Source: Muraenolepis orangiensis (taxonomy: Eukaryota > Chordata > Actinopteri > Gadiformes > Muraenolepididae). From it: DNA of 64,000 nucleotides. The position numbers and the translations under genes are program-made. Positions within the stretch are counted from its first letter, which is position 1. The number at the start of each line of letters is the position of its first letter. Below the pieces are notes generated by a model. It was not told where the DNA came from. It worked only from the letters and a program-made list of their open reading frames with translations, and made no database searches. The stretch is taken from contig CM051015.1 of NCBI GenBank assembly GCA_027704905.1, forward strand, positions 22,982,178 through 23,046,177, read 5' to 3'. Of this stretch, positions 48,090-60,480 are shown in pieces.

Positions 48090-48740
48090 ATACAAGGTGT
48101 CCCAACTGGACTATCTGCTATCTGCACTTCCCACGTTTTACACTGTTAACTTTATACTGTACATAGACATGACAGACCATATATTTCACAAGTATGTACA
48201 TTTGTGTATTCTCTTGTTTATTTTGTATGAATTATGCAACTTTTGCACTGGTGACAACATTTCACTGTACATTGTACACTGTACCTTATACATGCCTGAA
48301 TGTGTACTGAATCACGTTAGTATTGTGTTAGAAGGCAATTGTGATAAAGCAACACCATGTAACTTATTATGACTATTTAACTTGTAGATCAGCATTGAGC
48401 GGGAAAGGAAGATGTACTTTGAGCTTGAGTCACAAAGTGACTCTTTATGTGAACTACTACGTTATGTGACTTAAGCATCTAACTTTGTGTGCATTATTAA
48501 AACACAACAAAAAGTAACATTCACTCATTATATAATGCTTTTTGCACCACGCTTTTACAACATATGTATATATCAGTCACTTTGTTATTTTTGTAGTATT
48601 GGTATAGTATAGCGTTGTATAGTATAAGTATAGTATATAGTGTTAAATTCTAGGAAATTCATAATGCGAGAGGGAATGGGGAGTAAGCATTACATTGTAC
48701 TTGTTTCATATGGCAAGAAGATCTTGAATCTATACACACA
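48090..48740. repeat. LINE-tail-like repeat in ino80d intron 1
   Basis: 'actgttaactttatactgta', 'gacaacatttcactgtacat', 'gagggaatggggagtaagca' and 'cttgaatct' occur in this order. The last two recur near 45,655 and 59,597 and, inverted, near 6,110, as typical 3' ends of a fish non-LTR family. 48,740-49,600 is AT-rich with no exon seen. Confidence 0.5.
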
Positions 48741-49699
48741 CAAACGACATTATTGTACACAGCAACTATGTTTAAAACTTAGTTATTATGGTCCAACTAT
48801 TTGATTATGGTATAACGATGTTATAATTGTATAACTATAAGTTATAGCACATTGTTATAAATATATGTATAACTATAAGTTATAGCATATTGGGTTATAA
48901 TGTTAGTCATTTAAAACGAGATTAACTATTAGAATTAAACACTTCACTACAATAGTGGTGGCTAGACGCGATCCATTAATCCATACAGGCGGTCCGCGAC
49001 ATGTCCAAGTGACCACATGAAACTCTTTTAACGACCATTTTAATAATAATGTTATTAAATGTTATATTGAAGTCACCAGTCTGACAATTAGCAAGATTAG
49101 CTCACGTTAGCATCATTACACCACACACACACGCTAACCGAAAGGAAAATAACACGTTCATGTTCATTTACTCGTCGCTGAATTGTTTACAGAATACAGA
49201 ATATTGTCTTCTATTTACAGACTTTAATAATAATTAATTTAACAAACAACACATTTACACATCACACTAGCAGCGGGGCTAACTGTCGGTAGCTAACGAA
49301 GCTAAAAACACCAGACCGTCACCAGGAAACGGAAACATCTTCACTATAAAAACATTCACTTTAGGTCGAACATTTCGTTTGAAAACATAAATTGTGTGTC
49401 TAGTCAATATTCCATATAAGTAACCGTATAAATAAAAGGGGGACGAGCGTTGTTTAGTATATTTTATTTGTAACCAAAATATTTCCGGACAAAAAAGGGC
49501 CGAGGCCTCAACAACAAGGCCTCACAAACACTTTATAAACACCAACACCTCCTATACAAACAATTTAAAGTGTGTAATCACACAGTATAATGTGTATTTT
49601 ACAGGAAGAAGACATGTACGGCGTTTCCCCATGTATTTTCTCTCTCACGAGATATAAATATAAACCACAAAGTAAGAGGGCCCCCCCTCAGAAGCCCCG

Positions 49700-49870
49700 A
49701 CCCTCGAGTACTCCGCCCGCCCGCCTGACGTCCACGCAAAAGCGGGCACCGCGCTACCAACTCTAGGCCGAGGCGGTGGCGTCTTACCGTGAAGGGGTGT
49801 AGGCCGCGGCGGGTCGCTGCAGACGGACGGCGCTCCGAGACGTCTAGTAGGAAACCCAGCCGTGCGTCCA
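49700..49870 (-). promoter_or_regulatory. candidate ino80d promoter and non-coding first exon
   Basis: The only CpG-rich patch upstream of ino80d. On the minus strand it ends in a good donor TTCACG|GTAAGA (exon end 49788), which can splice to the acceptor at 47870 just before the ATG. The transcription start is not determined. 'cctgacgtccac' (CRE-like TGACGT) lies at 49,726. Confidence 0.45.
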
Positions 49871-50164
49871 CACTACATCTACCAGGAGACTATCGGTGAT
49901 CGTTCTCCATGTATTTCCACCACAAACGAACAAATGCAAGCCTTAAAAAGTAAATGTTTGATTATCCACAAGACATATTTGCAGGAAAGTGGGGGGGCTT
50001 GCGGAGGATATTTGGAGAGAAGTCCTCCACTACAGCGGCGCTCCTCACAGCACCACTACAGGCACTGCGGGGACATGACAACAGTGCCGGGGAGGAAAAA
50101 ACAACAACCTCTGCTACCATGTTGGAAAAATTCTCTCTCAACTTTGTGGAAGCAGCCGCGTGAA

Positions 50165-50340
50165 CTTCACTTTGGAAGTGCACTATTGTTGTTGTTGTAC
50201 TCCCCCGGTGCAGAACAGTGTCCCCAACATGCAATTTGGAGGTGCACTGGTGTTGTTGCACTCCCCCGGTGCAGAACAGTGTCCCCAACATGCACTTTGG
50301 AAGTGCACTATTGCTGTTGCACTCCCCCGGTGGTGCAGAC
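50165..50340 (+). repeat. about 61-bp tandem repeat, 3 copies
   Basis: 'tttggaagtgcactattg', 'ttgcactcccccggtgcag' and 'aacagtgtccccaacatgc' repeat three times. No promoter or gene is recognised. The 49,870-51,700 interval between ino80d and the ndufs1 remnant otherwise holds only simple repeats. Confidence 0.85.
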
Positions 50341-50538
50341 ACGGTGCAGCACGGTGTCCCCACGCACTACTATGTCACCATGTTAACCGAGAAGTGTCCT
50401 CCTCCATACAAACGGGGCGGTAAGTTGCATCCACATGGACCATCATCACCACGGCTATCATCATCTTCATCTTCTTCTTCTTCTTCTTCTTCTGTGAACA
50501 TCAACTCTGCAGCCGCTGAAGCTGCTGCTGCTGACTCT

Positions 50539-50539
<1 letters not shown>

Positions 50540-50625
<86 letters not shown>
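50540..50625. repeat. (CA)n microsatellite, followed by (TA)n at 50,690-50,740 and 50,815-50,842
   Basis: Perfect dinucleotide runs in intergenic DNA. 50,845-51,700 is AT-rich with nothing recognised. Confidence 0.97.
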
Positions 50626-50630
<5 letters not shown>

Positions 50631-50687
50631 GACCTTTGTTGGAGGAACTATACAATAAAATATCCCAAACAATATAGACAGTGATGT

Positions 50688-50743
<56 letters not shown>

Positions 50744-50814
50744 GACAAATTATACAGTATGAGAGACATCTATTATGTAAAAACATTATTTTTTATTAAA
50801 TATCCACTACCTAA

Positions 50815-50846
<32 letters not shown>

Positions 50847-51759
50847 GGTCATTATTTTAACATCTACAAAATACTTTAACATAAATTACTGTGTATTCCA
50901 CGAATTACAAATAGCGTATTTTAGCTGTTGTACATATGCATTAGACATGAGTCATGAAAAGACAACAGTTCTGCGATCTGTCATTTGATTGTCTATGGAA
51001 AAGGGCAGTACATTGCTTGGTAATTACGTATTGGTAGTCAAATGTCTGTTAAAGGAGGTATCATTACACCAAAATGGGAATAAATTCATCTCTATGAAAG
51101 AAAGTGCATTTGTAGTTGTGCATAGCCATTTGTGTGCATTTGGTTGTTAGGTTGGTTGGCGTTAACATGTGGACGGCTCATCCACAGCATGTGCTCCTTC
51201 TGTCACTGCCTTCACACACTTGGCCATTGTCTGTGAGGCTCTGCTTATTGGATCTGTTGGTACAAAAATATATTGGCATACATTATGATGTGGTATTCAC
51301 AATATGAAAACTGTTATACAACAACCACCGACTTGTATATAAAGACTTAAAACCTTCAAACTAAAATACACTTGTATGTGAACAATGTATGGTATTGTAG
51401 GTGTGATTTGTGATCTTGACCAATAGAATGACAAACTATTTACTTTTGGTTTCCAGTAAACAAAAGCACAAATACATATTTGACATAACAAATCTAAGGT
51501 CAAATGTGTGCCATAAACCCTGCTTCCAATCCAGTACAGCAGTGAGTATGAGTTATTTTTATAACTTAAACAACAGAGTCTTTTGCCTTAATACAGATGT
51601 ATTAACTTATAATCAGGGTTAATGGTTTGTTTTTGACCTTAATATGTCATATATTTGAATAAGAGTTGGAAGGGCAACAACCACCTATCATGTGTCCCTC
51701 TTAACCCAGCCATCACGATATCAGCTATAAAGTACACCAGGAGAACTTCAGACACCGAC

Positions 51760-52042
51760 CTGTCCCATAGAAGTCTTTCACCGCGAGCAGAGGGGGGACG
51801 AGTGGCTCGGCGAGGACAGCCCGGTCCACCGCCTGTGGAAGACCGCAACAAGTCAACAAGAGAATGACAAGAATGTGACGCCAAGCTAACGCCACGACAA
51901 TGCCTTCTTCATAACAACGTTGTGTATTATATATACGATAGCATGACGCGTGGGTTCCAACACAAATGAATGACGGCCGCTGACCTTGGACAACTCCTAG
52001 GCCTGCGTGAAAGTTGGCCTCCTGGATGTGGTCGTAACGCAC
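51760..52042 (-). pseudogene. ndufs1: ndufs1 remnant, last two recognisable exons
   Basis: Reading the minus strand, NLVRYDHIQEANF is followed by a frame slip, after which the true frame reads QA-stop-ELSK before the donor (TAG for an expected Ser-type codon). The next fragment starts at 51832 after cttccacag and reads LAEPLVPPLLAVKDFYGT. The usual C-terminus after KDFYMTDS is not recognisable. Confidence 0.8.
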
Positions 52043-52389
52043 CAGATTGGGAGCACATTGGGAGACAAAAAACTATACTAAACAATACAATACTATACTA
52101 TACTAAACAATACTACACTATAAACAACACTATATACTCCCTATAATATAATAATAATTAATAATTATTCAAATTTGTCAGTGTGCAGCACACACCTCGA
52201 CGTTTTTTTTGCTAGGAGGAGCCGGGGATCAAACCAGCACAACCTTCCGGTCACCGCCTACACTGCCACCCCTGTATTATAGTATATACTATACGTTACT
52301 ATATACTATAAACTGCACTGGGTCCCGCAGCACATTCTCGCACCCTCCCGCCAAATGTAACATCAACACACTCCACCCACTGTACGCCC

Positions 52390-52572
52390 TATATTAGGGC
52401 CCTGACGGTCCTCCAGTCCTCCCGCGGTGACTCCTCCCGCCCGGCCGAGTCACCGCCACCCGGGTCTGCTGGCCACAGCCCTCCGTAGTCACGTAGGTGC
52501 CACATTTTTCCGCGTACGGCGCTCCGGGAAGTATAAGGTCCGCGGTGGCAGCGCCGACGTCGCCATGGTGAC
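52390..52572 (-). pseudogene. ndufs1: ndufs1 remnant, exon GHHGDVG...REDW
   Basis: GHHGDVGAATADLILPGAPY and YVTTEGCGQQTRVAVTRPG are in one frame and REDWRTVRAL in another, so there is a frameshift near 52,436-52,445 within a C/G-rich run. TEGR-A is changed to TEGC-G. No donor follows. Confidence 0.85.
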
Positions 52573-53050
52573 CTGGACGGGCGATGAAAGGCTATTCCGT
52601 ATGCAGGCACTGACGTGTGAATGTAAACATTCCCCACGTATTAAACGGATATGTATGAAGTAGGACCGTCCTTTTTGGGGCTTTTGATCCGCGTGGTGTG
52701 GACGAAATTGATTGAAAGCCAGAATAGATTTTAGACATAAGTGGTGCTATAGAGCGGGACGTAATGACGAGAAAGTACTTCAAACTGTTCCCATGAAATC
52801 AATACACTTTGTGGCAAATTGCAAGTTCACTATTTGCTTCCGGTTTTGTGTCTGCTGTTAATGAACAATAATGTTGGGAGCCCATTGAAACAACACGTTA
52901 CTGCCACAGTTTACCATGTGAGAGAGGTCAACTGTTTAGATACAGTGGATCCATGTCAGCCACCACGCAAAACAAAATTGGATACAGTATGTCGTAGACC
53001 GGTTCATTCCACAAAGCAATAAAAACCTCTTGAAAAACATAGCGGCTGAC

Positions 53051-53669
53051 CTTGGTAAATTATTACATTGTCCTCGGGGAGATCTGGGCGGCTGATACGA
53101 CCCGTATCAGCGCCAAGCAGGAACAGAACTTTAGGTGGCTTCTTCCTGATGGCCTCCACCCCTGGCTTGTATCCCAGGTCGAGCGCAGCCACTTGACTAG
53201 CCACCCTGCAGCGTCCGCAGAAACGGCACAGGGCCGCTATGATACACTTCGCCGTGCGTGACCAGAGCCAGTAAATCAGTTGTATTGCTAAAGACTCCAA
53301 ACTACCTGTGAAGCACGTTGAGCACCTTCCAGCGTCCGTCCGCTCCGGGGCCCCGCCGAGCCTTCTGGGAAACTGAGGCCACGGCCGCCATTACCAGGGC
53401 CCCGTCCTCTCTTTGGAGGACGCTGCTGCCGACCACCACGACCGGCCGCTTCGCTTCGGCCAACACCTGCGAGGAAACATGGCGTCATTAGGCGGGAACA
53501 CATGGTCAAGTAGTCCAAAGTGATGAGATAAATGTAACGACCTGGGAGAAAGGGTGAGTTCCTGCTGCTATTTCCTGAAGGACCTTGGCGGAGTCCCCCA
53601 GGTGTGTAGGTGTAGGTGAGGTCTACTTCGTGTCCCACCGGAGCCACTCGAAGCTCGTTATGAAGCCAA
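53051..53669 (-). pseudogene. ndufs1: ndufs1 remnant, three exons, two still clean
   Basis: 53542-53669 reads WLHNELRVAPVGHEVDLTYT, then shifts frame near 53,602 (a 2-bp loss) before LGDSAKVLQEIAAGTHPFSQ. 53306-53466 (VLAEAKRPVVVVGSSVLQRE to WKVLNVLH) and 53051-53205 (VASQVAALDLGYKPGVEAIR to LPEDNVIIYQG) are intact with good splice sites. Confidence 0.88.
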
Positions 53670-53754
53670 CTGAAACACACACACAGAGCCACTTGGAAAT
53701 GAATGGTCCCCTGTTTCACCCCCCAAGGTTAGGGAGTGTGATTACAAAGCCGCT

Positions 53755-53980
53755 TCAAAAGTTGTCATGTGACAAAAATTGTCATTGACACAGTGACATC
53801 ACACAATGGGAGTGTCCACCCGAATGCATGATGGATAGATCAGCCTACAGGTTGGTACAGTCCACCAGGTAGGCCGGTACGCCGATCTAGTCGTTGGGTC
53901 TACAGTTGGGTGGACACTCCCACTTATGATGTCACTAGAGGGTGGTCACATGACCACTTGTAATGGCTAGTCACGCTCAC
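53755..53980. mobile_element. foldback (MITE-like) element, copy 2
   Basis: Left arm 'gttgtcatgtgac', 'gtgacatcacacaatgggag', 'tgtccaccc'; right arm 'gggtggacactcccactta', 'tgatgtcactagagggtg', 'gtcacatgaccacttg'. The arms are inverted copies of about 55-60 bp. It sits in an intron of the ndufs1 pseudogene. Confidence 0.75.
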
Positions 53981-54120
53981 GTTACCCAGAGGTAAAAGAG
54001 GGACCACTGGGGGGGAAAACATGCCCATAAAGAGATGATGATGGTGAATCTGCAACATGCTGACGGATTCCCTGACATAGGTTCGGCTTTCAACGGACAC
54101 ATTGATTGGCCTGCCTTTAC

Positions 54121-54441
54121 CTCTTTCTGATGCGTGCGTTAACAGCGCGGCCTCGTACCGAGGGTTGGCCCCGACCAGGAGCAGTACGTCCGCCTCTTCG
54201 ATGCCAGCAATGCCGGTATTGGAGTGAAGGTCAGACCTTCGGGAAGAGGACACATGTTTCACAGGCCCGCATGCGTGTGTGAGGCCGGCCGTTTACGCTC
54301 TAGGGTTTGGGGGGTGTCTTAAATATGCGGCCTGTGAAGCCCTTTGAGACTGAGAGAAAGAGAGAAAATTGACTTGACTTGACACGACACTCACCCAGCG
54401 CCCATCATGGGAAACGCCCCATCTTCCCCATGTTGTGTAAC
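54121..54441 (-). pseudogene. ndufs1: ndufs1 remnant, exons around AGAG|SDLHSN
   Basis: 54121-54236 reads SDLHSN-TGIAGIEEADVLLL, lacking the four residues YLLN. It then slips frame in 'ctgttaacgcacg' (one T lost near 54,140), so the expected LFNARIRK becomes LLTHASER. A more diverged block GEDGAFPMMGAG ends at 54395 with a GTGAGT donor. The sequence before it does not look like NDUFS1. Confidence 0.75.
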
Positions 54442-54739
54442 AACAGCAGGCGTTTCCGTCCTTTCCATTTCCTTTCCTCTGTGTGCTTCTAGTTCCTGCA
54501 CATAATCTCTCACAGACATCAGCGCGACCTTGCTTTGACCTGGTTCATCTTGAAGTGGAACCTTTTTACAGACACCAATATTTGTGGCGATCAAAGCCCA
54601 ACGAGGCGCTTAGTTTTGGACGACCAAACCAATTTGTCTGTGCGAACACACCACATCCCCTTATGGAGCCTAACGCACGATAAGAACAGAAGCATTGGCA
54701 AGCGCCGTGCAGGAACACCGGGTCCACATTAATCACTTC

Positions 54740-55079
54740 CTGCTCCTGCAGCCCACGTCAGCACATCCTCCCAGGACGAGGCCACCAGCTGCCCCGAGGT
54801 GCTCCCCACCAGAGGCTGAGTCAGCCTCTGCCGCTTGAGGCCGTCGTACGCGAACCTACGAGGAACGGAAGCGGTTAGCACTTATTCACACAGCGAGGCT
54901 GCGCGTGCTTTTAGACACATTTATCCGTGTATTTTTAATCCGGCGGTCATCTGGTTTTGTCCGAGATCCACTCCCCGTTGATGTCCTCGTGGAGGCGAGG
55001 CAGCACCCTCATGACCTCCCCGCCGCGAGTGCTCACCACCATGTTGCTGCCCACGGCATCCAGGATGGACTCGGTCGCT
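54740..55079 (-). pseudogene. ndufs1: ndufs1 remnant, exons ATESILDAVG... and FAYDGLK...
   Basis: 54951-55079 reads ATESILDAVGSNMVVSTRGG to INGEWISDKTR with two residues deleted. Its donor should be AG|GT but is AG|AT. The next exon starts at 54855 (FAYDGLKRQRLTQPLV to SSWEDVLTW) and runs into a stop without a clear donor. The region coding for the following 50 or so residues is not recognisable. Confidence 0.85.
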
Positions 55080-55139
55080 CTGTTTTGAATGAACGGTAGA
55101 CAAGGTAGACAGGGAGGAGGAGAAGGAGGGTAGACGAGT

Positions 55140-55235
55140 GGTTCAGTTAGGTGGTAGGGGGGGGGGGGAACCACCCCAGGGTCTAGGTGGTTCTGGGTTC
55201 GAACTCCATCGTCCCTGAGCAAGTCCTAATGCTTC
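55140..55235 (+). mobile_element. tRNA-like repeat fragment
   Basis: 'tggttctgggttcgaactcc' (B-box-like) and 'cgtccctgagcaagtcct' follow a G run, as in the copies at 22,400 and 42,812. It lies within the ndufs1 pseudogene. Confidence 0.4.
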
Positions 55236-55370
55236 ATGCTTCATTATAGATATAACCAAGAGAAATTCACCCGAGGTCTGTTAAATGAGTCCACTAATAA
55301 AAATAAGTCCTTTTCAAGGTACCCTAGTGCGTAAGGATAACAACTAATTAAATCAACTTGTCATCTAACC

Positions 55371-55438
55371 ACCAAGAAGAAGAAGAAGAAGAAGAAGAAG
55401 AAGAAGAAGAAGAAGAAGAAGAAGAAGAAGAAGAAGAA
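55371..55438. repeat. (GAA)n trinucleotide repeat, about 22 units
   Basis: Perfect GAA/AAG run in an intron of the ndufs1 pseudogene. A 'gagttatcttgctaacagac' family-B-like fragment follows near 55,515. Confidence 0.96.
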
Positions 55439-55766
55439 ATTGTATTTTTACAGCACTTTTGAAAATACTACTTTACAAAAAAGAGAGAGTACTGAAGAGT
55501 GTTAACCTTTTGAGTTATCTTGCTAACAGACAAACCAAAAAACTAACAAACAAACAGGGAGGTAACAGATAACCTCCTTCCTTAATGAGTAAATAGAAGT
55601 GCTGTTAAAGGTACCCCTCGGACACTGTTTGTGGGGATAAGAACATGAAGGAACTGAAGGACGGTATAATCACCACTGAACGGTGTGATCTTTCAACAGA
55701 CGTGATACCATCTCTCAACAGGGACAGCCGTCAAAGAGATCGAGCAGCCCACATGCCTGGCATTCT

Positions 55767-56056
<290 letters not shown>

Positions 56057-56436
56057 GAGTGAGAAAGACAGGGGAAAACAATTCCACGTTGTCGTGTCAC
56101 ACAGGATGGGGTCTACCCACTGCCTCGCATCCTCTCTGTGTGCGCTTAATTCTCTTTCTCTATTTGGGTGCTTGATTCTTGGCCAGTCAATTGTTAAAAG
56201 GCTAATAATGTAATACATCAACAAACAAACAAACATCCCACACACACTGGCCCTTTACCAGTAGCCAAGCTGAAGCGGAGTGCGTATATCTCTGTGAAGT
56301 TTTGTTTCAATACAAAAAAATAGCAATGGAGGCATTATAATATACATATATATATTCCAGCATTATAATTTCATTAAGATACTTTCTGTGTTAATGCAGA
56401 TGTTTTATGTTGTTTTTAGAAGCAACTTTAGGATGA

Positions 56437-56600
56437 GGATCTTCTAATATAAGAGGGGCGGGGGGAGACAGGGGGATTAAGATCTTCTAAGATAAGGGGC
56501 CGGTAAAGACAGAGGGATTAGGATCTTCTAAGATAAGGGGCCGGTAAAGACAGAGGGATTAGGATCTTCCAAGATCGGGAGGTTAAAAAAAGAGGGATCA
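56437..56600 (+). repeat. 41-bp tandem repeat, about 4 copies
   Basis: 'ggatcttctaagataaggg' + 'gccggtaaagacagagggat' units. It lies in the gap where several ndufs1 exons are missing. Confidence 0.9.
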
Positions 56601-56799
56601 TGCTGGTTTGAAAGTCGTTTTAAATTCCCTTTTTTCCACCAAAAATAGGCGACAGACTCATCGTTTTTCACGTTTCAACGTCACAAAAGTAACTTCCTTT
56701 TTTCACTAAGATACTTGAGATACCGTAGAGCAGGGGCGTACCCCTAAACCCTATACACAGGGTTAACATATACACATAAAAAGATTTAATACATTGCAT

Positions 56800-56950
56800 A
56801 ACAATAGGTCAATTGAACAGTAGGTAGGCAAGAGAACTGCTAGTCACCAGAAGTCATAAGTGCATTTCCTTCCTACCAAGCCTCCAAGAGCACAACCAGT
56901 GTTCAGGTAAACAAGTACAATAACTTGGCTCCCTTCGCCAGAAGGAACTC
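56800..56950 (+). repeat. interspersed repeat family A copy inside ndufs1 pseudogene
   Basis: 'gtcaccagaagtcataagtg', 'cctaccaagcctccaagagc', 'accagtgttcaggtaaaca' and 'ttggctccctt' match the 6,185 copy. (TA)n runs flank it at 56,979-57,014. Confidence 0.75.
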
Positions 56951-57062
56951 CCTTATACCCTCTCTGTTTTAATGAAATATATATATATATACTGAATATA
57001 TATATATATATATAATGATAAGGTTGTCTCCAGGGGACTATAATGTCCATTTGCAACAGTAC

Positions 57063-57109
57063 CTGGCCCTTCTAGTTTTATCCGAGTTAGTGAGAATGTT
57101 CCACCCCTT
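57063..57109 (-). pseudogene. ndufs1: ndufs1 half-exon joined to a LINE
   Basis: KGWNILTNSDKTRRAR, matching the NDUFS1 stretch KGWNILTNSEKSKKAR, ends in a donor (AG|GTACTG). Upstream, the expected VVAACAMPVM codons are absent and replaced by LINE sequence ending near 57,110. Confidence 0.85.
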
Positions 57110-57868
57110 CCCCTGGCCGTACCACACAGTGACGCCACCCTCTCTACGGTGCCACGGTAGAAGTTCACTAGCCGCCTCTGGCTTATTCTTTTTCTGAGGC
57201 ACCGCAGAGCATAGAGGCGCTGGTGTGCCTTCTTCAGCATGACCTCCGTGTTGCAGGTCCACGCCAGGTCATCGGAACTCTGTAGTCCCAGGAAACGGAA
57301 GCAGCTGACGACTTCCACCGGTGTCCCGTCCAGGCTGATGGTGGAGTGGGGGCCCCGGTGGCTCCTGAAGTCCACGATGAGCTCCTTGGTCTTGGGCTGA
57401 CATTCAGTGCGAGGCTGTTGTCCTCACACCATCGCGTCAGCCGGACCGCCTCATCTCTGTACTCCGTCTCATCGCCCTCGCTTATCAAGCCGATGACTGT
57501 GGTGTCGTCGGCAAACTTGATAATCCGATAATTGCTGTGCGTGGCAGTACAGTCATGTGTGTACAGCGAGTACAGCCGGGGACAGCTTGGGGTGCTCTGG
57601 TGTTGAGGACCAGAGTGGATGCCGCTTCACCACTTGAGGCCTGCCCGTCAGGAAGTCCATAATCCAGTTACAGATGGGGGCGCCCAGACCTAGGTCCCTC
57701 TGTTTCAGGACCAGCTTGGAGGGAACGATGGTGTTGAACGCCGAGCTGTAGTCAATGAACAGCAGTCTGACGTAGGAGTCCCTCCTGTCTAGGTGCTGCA
57801 GGGCCGTGTGTAGTGCCAGGGAAATGGCGTCGTCTACAGACCTGTTTGGTCTGTATGCAAAATCACCC
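57110..57868 (-). mobile_element. truncated non-LTR retrotransposon (LINE), reverse-transcriptase part
   Basis: Minus strand. It opens with FAYRPNRSVDDAISLALHTA and LLFIDYSSAFNTIVPSKLV (catalytic Asp in FIDYSSAFN), DFLTGRPQVV, then in other frames FADDTTVIGLIS (catalytic ADD), CFRFLGLQSSDDLAW, and LRKRISQRRLVNFYRGTVE. Frameshifts separate the blocks, so the copy is dead. Both ends are truncated; the 3' end is fused to an ndufs1 exon. The domain order fits fish jockey/L2-like elements; I do not name a family. Confidence 0.88.
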
Positions 57869-58016
57869 AAAAAACCGTTAAAAACCGGTTACTGAAACGC
57901 CTGTCTGTCCTGAAACCGAGGCCGAGCTCTGCGGTAGAATTAGGTTTTGAATTAGGTATTGGATGTCCCAACAGCCCCCCTGCAAACCCCCCCCCCCCCC
58001 CCCCCCCAGAACACAC

Positions 58017-58340
58017 CTTGGGGACCCTTTCGATCTCCACCAGACACATCCGGCAGTTTCCGGCCACGGACAGCCGTTCGTGGTAACAGAAGTGTGGAAT
58101 TTGTATTCCCAGCTTCTCACACGCCTGAAATGTAAAGTTCAACCCCCGAGGGGGTCAACGTGAGGACGTTAGTGAACTCTGTGGGCTCGGGCGGGTTCCA
58201 AAAAGGAGAATAACGGTGAAATAAGAGCGACCTGCCCCTGGCTCCACCGTGACCCGCTCGCCGTCCACAAACACTTCCACCATTTTACTGGCCGTTGCCG
58301 CGGCTACGCTGCCAACTGCCAACGTCAATGGAAACCCTGG
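58017..58340 (-). pseudogene. ndufs1: ndufs1 remnant, N-terminal exons
   Basis: 58017-58124 is intact (ACEKLGIQIPHFCYHERLSV to CLVEIERVPK) and keeps the Cys residues of the [2Fe-2S] site, including CRMC, with good splice sites. The upstream piece ending at 58232 reads AATASKMVEVFVDGERVTVE-PGA. Codons for the expected TTVLQ between the two are not seen. A C run of about 20 lies at 57,987-58,007. Confidence 0.85.
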
Positions 58341-58499
58341 TGATGTGTCAACTTTTTTTTCTTCATCACTTTTTCATTTACACAATTTACACACGTTTTT
58401 TGTACTTGATAATAGATATAATATATAATATAGATATATTAGATATAATAGATAATAGAGGCATTCTGATTGTGATTCAGATTTGTTCGTTTTTTTAAA

Positions 58500-60480
58500 T
58501 GATGTAAAAAAGTATGTTTTATTTATAAATCACACGTTATTTGAGAGCAATTGCTTTTCAGGAAACTTTATCCAAGTGTATCCAAAGCACGCCCTGATAA
58601 TTTTATAATCTATAATTATATAATCCGGCCGATAATCCATCAAGTAGAGTATCAGGGACTCACGTGAACCAGACTACTGCTAACTAACTACAACCGGTGT
58701 GTGCTGAACATTGTTTCTATGGTTACTGTGAGGAGTAAACACACGAGGCATGTGGAGTGTGTGATAAGGATGAGAATTAGCATCACCGTTGCCAGGGACG
58801 ACCACGCCTCCTCCTCCTCTGGTGAGGGAGACTCCGCCTCCTCCGAGGAGTTTGCGACCCAAGCGCAGCATGCTGCAAGACGTGATGGATGCTTTAAACG
58901 CGTGTCTAAGTCAATGACTCAGCACACATGCCACGACGAACTAAGAGCACCAACATATTAACAATACTACCCTCGTAATAACCCATCTAAATGGGCGCAA
59001 GAGAGGGCGGGACCTTCAGTTTACGTGTTTTTAACGGACGAAGGTGAGCGAGAGGGAGCGACTTCCGACAGAGGGATACCCGTTTCCGTTATGTTTCGGA
59101 TATCGCTTTGTTTGTCAAATGATTCACCAAAAACACCCCATATTTACTGTCACTATCGTTGTTATTCTTGTAATGTTCGTATTACTCTCGCTCCGGGGCT
59201 ATTAAAAAGAGTGCTGCTCATAGGAGGTAAGAGGGAGGGAGTAAGTGGAAGTAGACCGGGATAACGCTCCAAGTCAGGATCCTCTCCCAACCTAGTAGCG
59301 TTGTAACACACTAACGTACAATCGGTTAGAGTAGACATACTACATATACCGGTGTGTGTGTGTGTGTGTGTGTATACTGTACATCACAATGAATAGTGGC
59401 GATAAACCTGTTTTAATAACATAACATACAAGTGATAACGCATCACCTATCACCTCTAGCGGTAGAAACGTGACATAATGCAACACATGTGACACGTGTG
59501 TGTAACAGTCACACTTTGCTGCTCTTTTTTTGTTCATTGTTATTGTATATATAATTTTTAATTTTTAATGGTATTGTTTTTTGGAGATGTTTACTGCGGG
59601 AGGGAATGGGGAGTAAGCATTCCAGTGTACTTACATATCTTGTATCTTGTATCTTCAGCCAACGATACCAAACGTCCCTAACTGCGCCACATGTATAATG
59701 ACAGGACCCTCACTGTGACAGAGTTGGTGCTATTGTACCGCATTTAAAAAATACAAACAAATAATAAGACAAAAAACACATTATTATCTCATCGCATTTG
59801 CAGTTGAGCTGGCAGAATCTGCCCTTCCTCTTTTGGGAAATACATACATGCATAGATTATACAAAGTGTGTCTGTTTCACTAATTCAACATTCATTGACC
59901 AGGTACAGTAGATGATGAGGGATTTACCTGACAGGGAGGACCTCCACCCTCCGAAGATGTGATGTGTTGAGCAGCCAGATGTCTCTACTCTCTGTGTTCC
60001 TGCGTCACGAATGAGGCAAACCCAAACCATAACCCCAAGACGGGTCGTATGCATCATAATAATATAAATAATAATAATAATAATAATAATAACCACAACA
60101 ACAATAATAAGAATAGCATAAGAATGAATAATAATTATTATTTGAAGTATTTTAATTATTAATTAAGTATTAGTATTAGTATTAGTATTAGTATATATTA
60201 GTATATTAGAAATTGTAGCCTAAATAAGCACACATAATGTGTCCTGCAGTTTCCCATGTGGATGTTTTATGTTTTATCATTTGATCAATTATCTTTTTAA
60301 CTTTTGCGTTGAATGTTGACATTAAGACAGGCCTGATACATTTTGGATTGAACGTTAAGCAAGATTGTATTTCTCTTCTTTATATATATTTATTATTTTC
60401 AGACACCCTATACTACAGCAGGGTGTACGATTTACATTTGCAGATTTCTTCATTATCAATTATATTTTTGAGTTACCAAA
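58500..60480. other. gap between ndufs1 remnant and cmklr2, no gene seen
   Basis: AT-rich DNA with a GT repeat near 59,352-59,372, a LINE-tail-like patch at 59,597-59,660 ('gagggaatggggagtaagca'), and an (AAT)n run at 60,056-60,092. Open frames here lack homology that I can recognise. eef1b2, which lies between NDUFS1 and CMKLR2 in human, is not visible. Confidence 0.6.

Noticed and set aside
57110..57868. LINE reverse transcriptase as an active mobile gene
   Set aside because: Catalytic blocks are split over different frames and both ends are missing.
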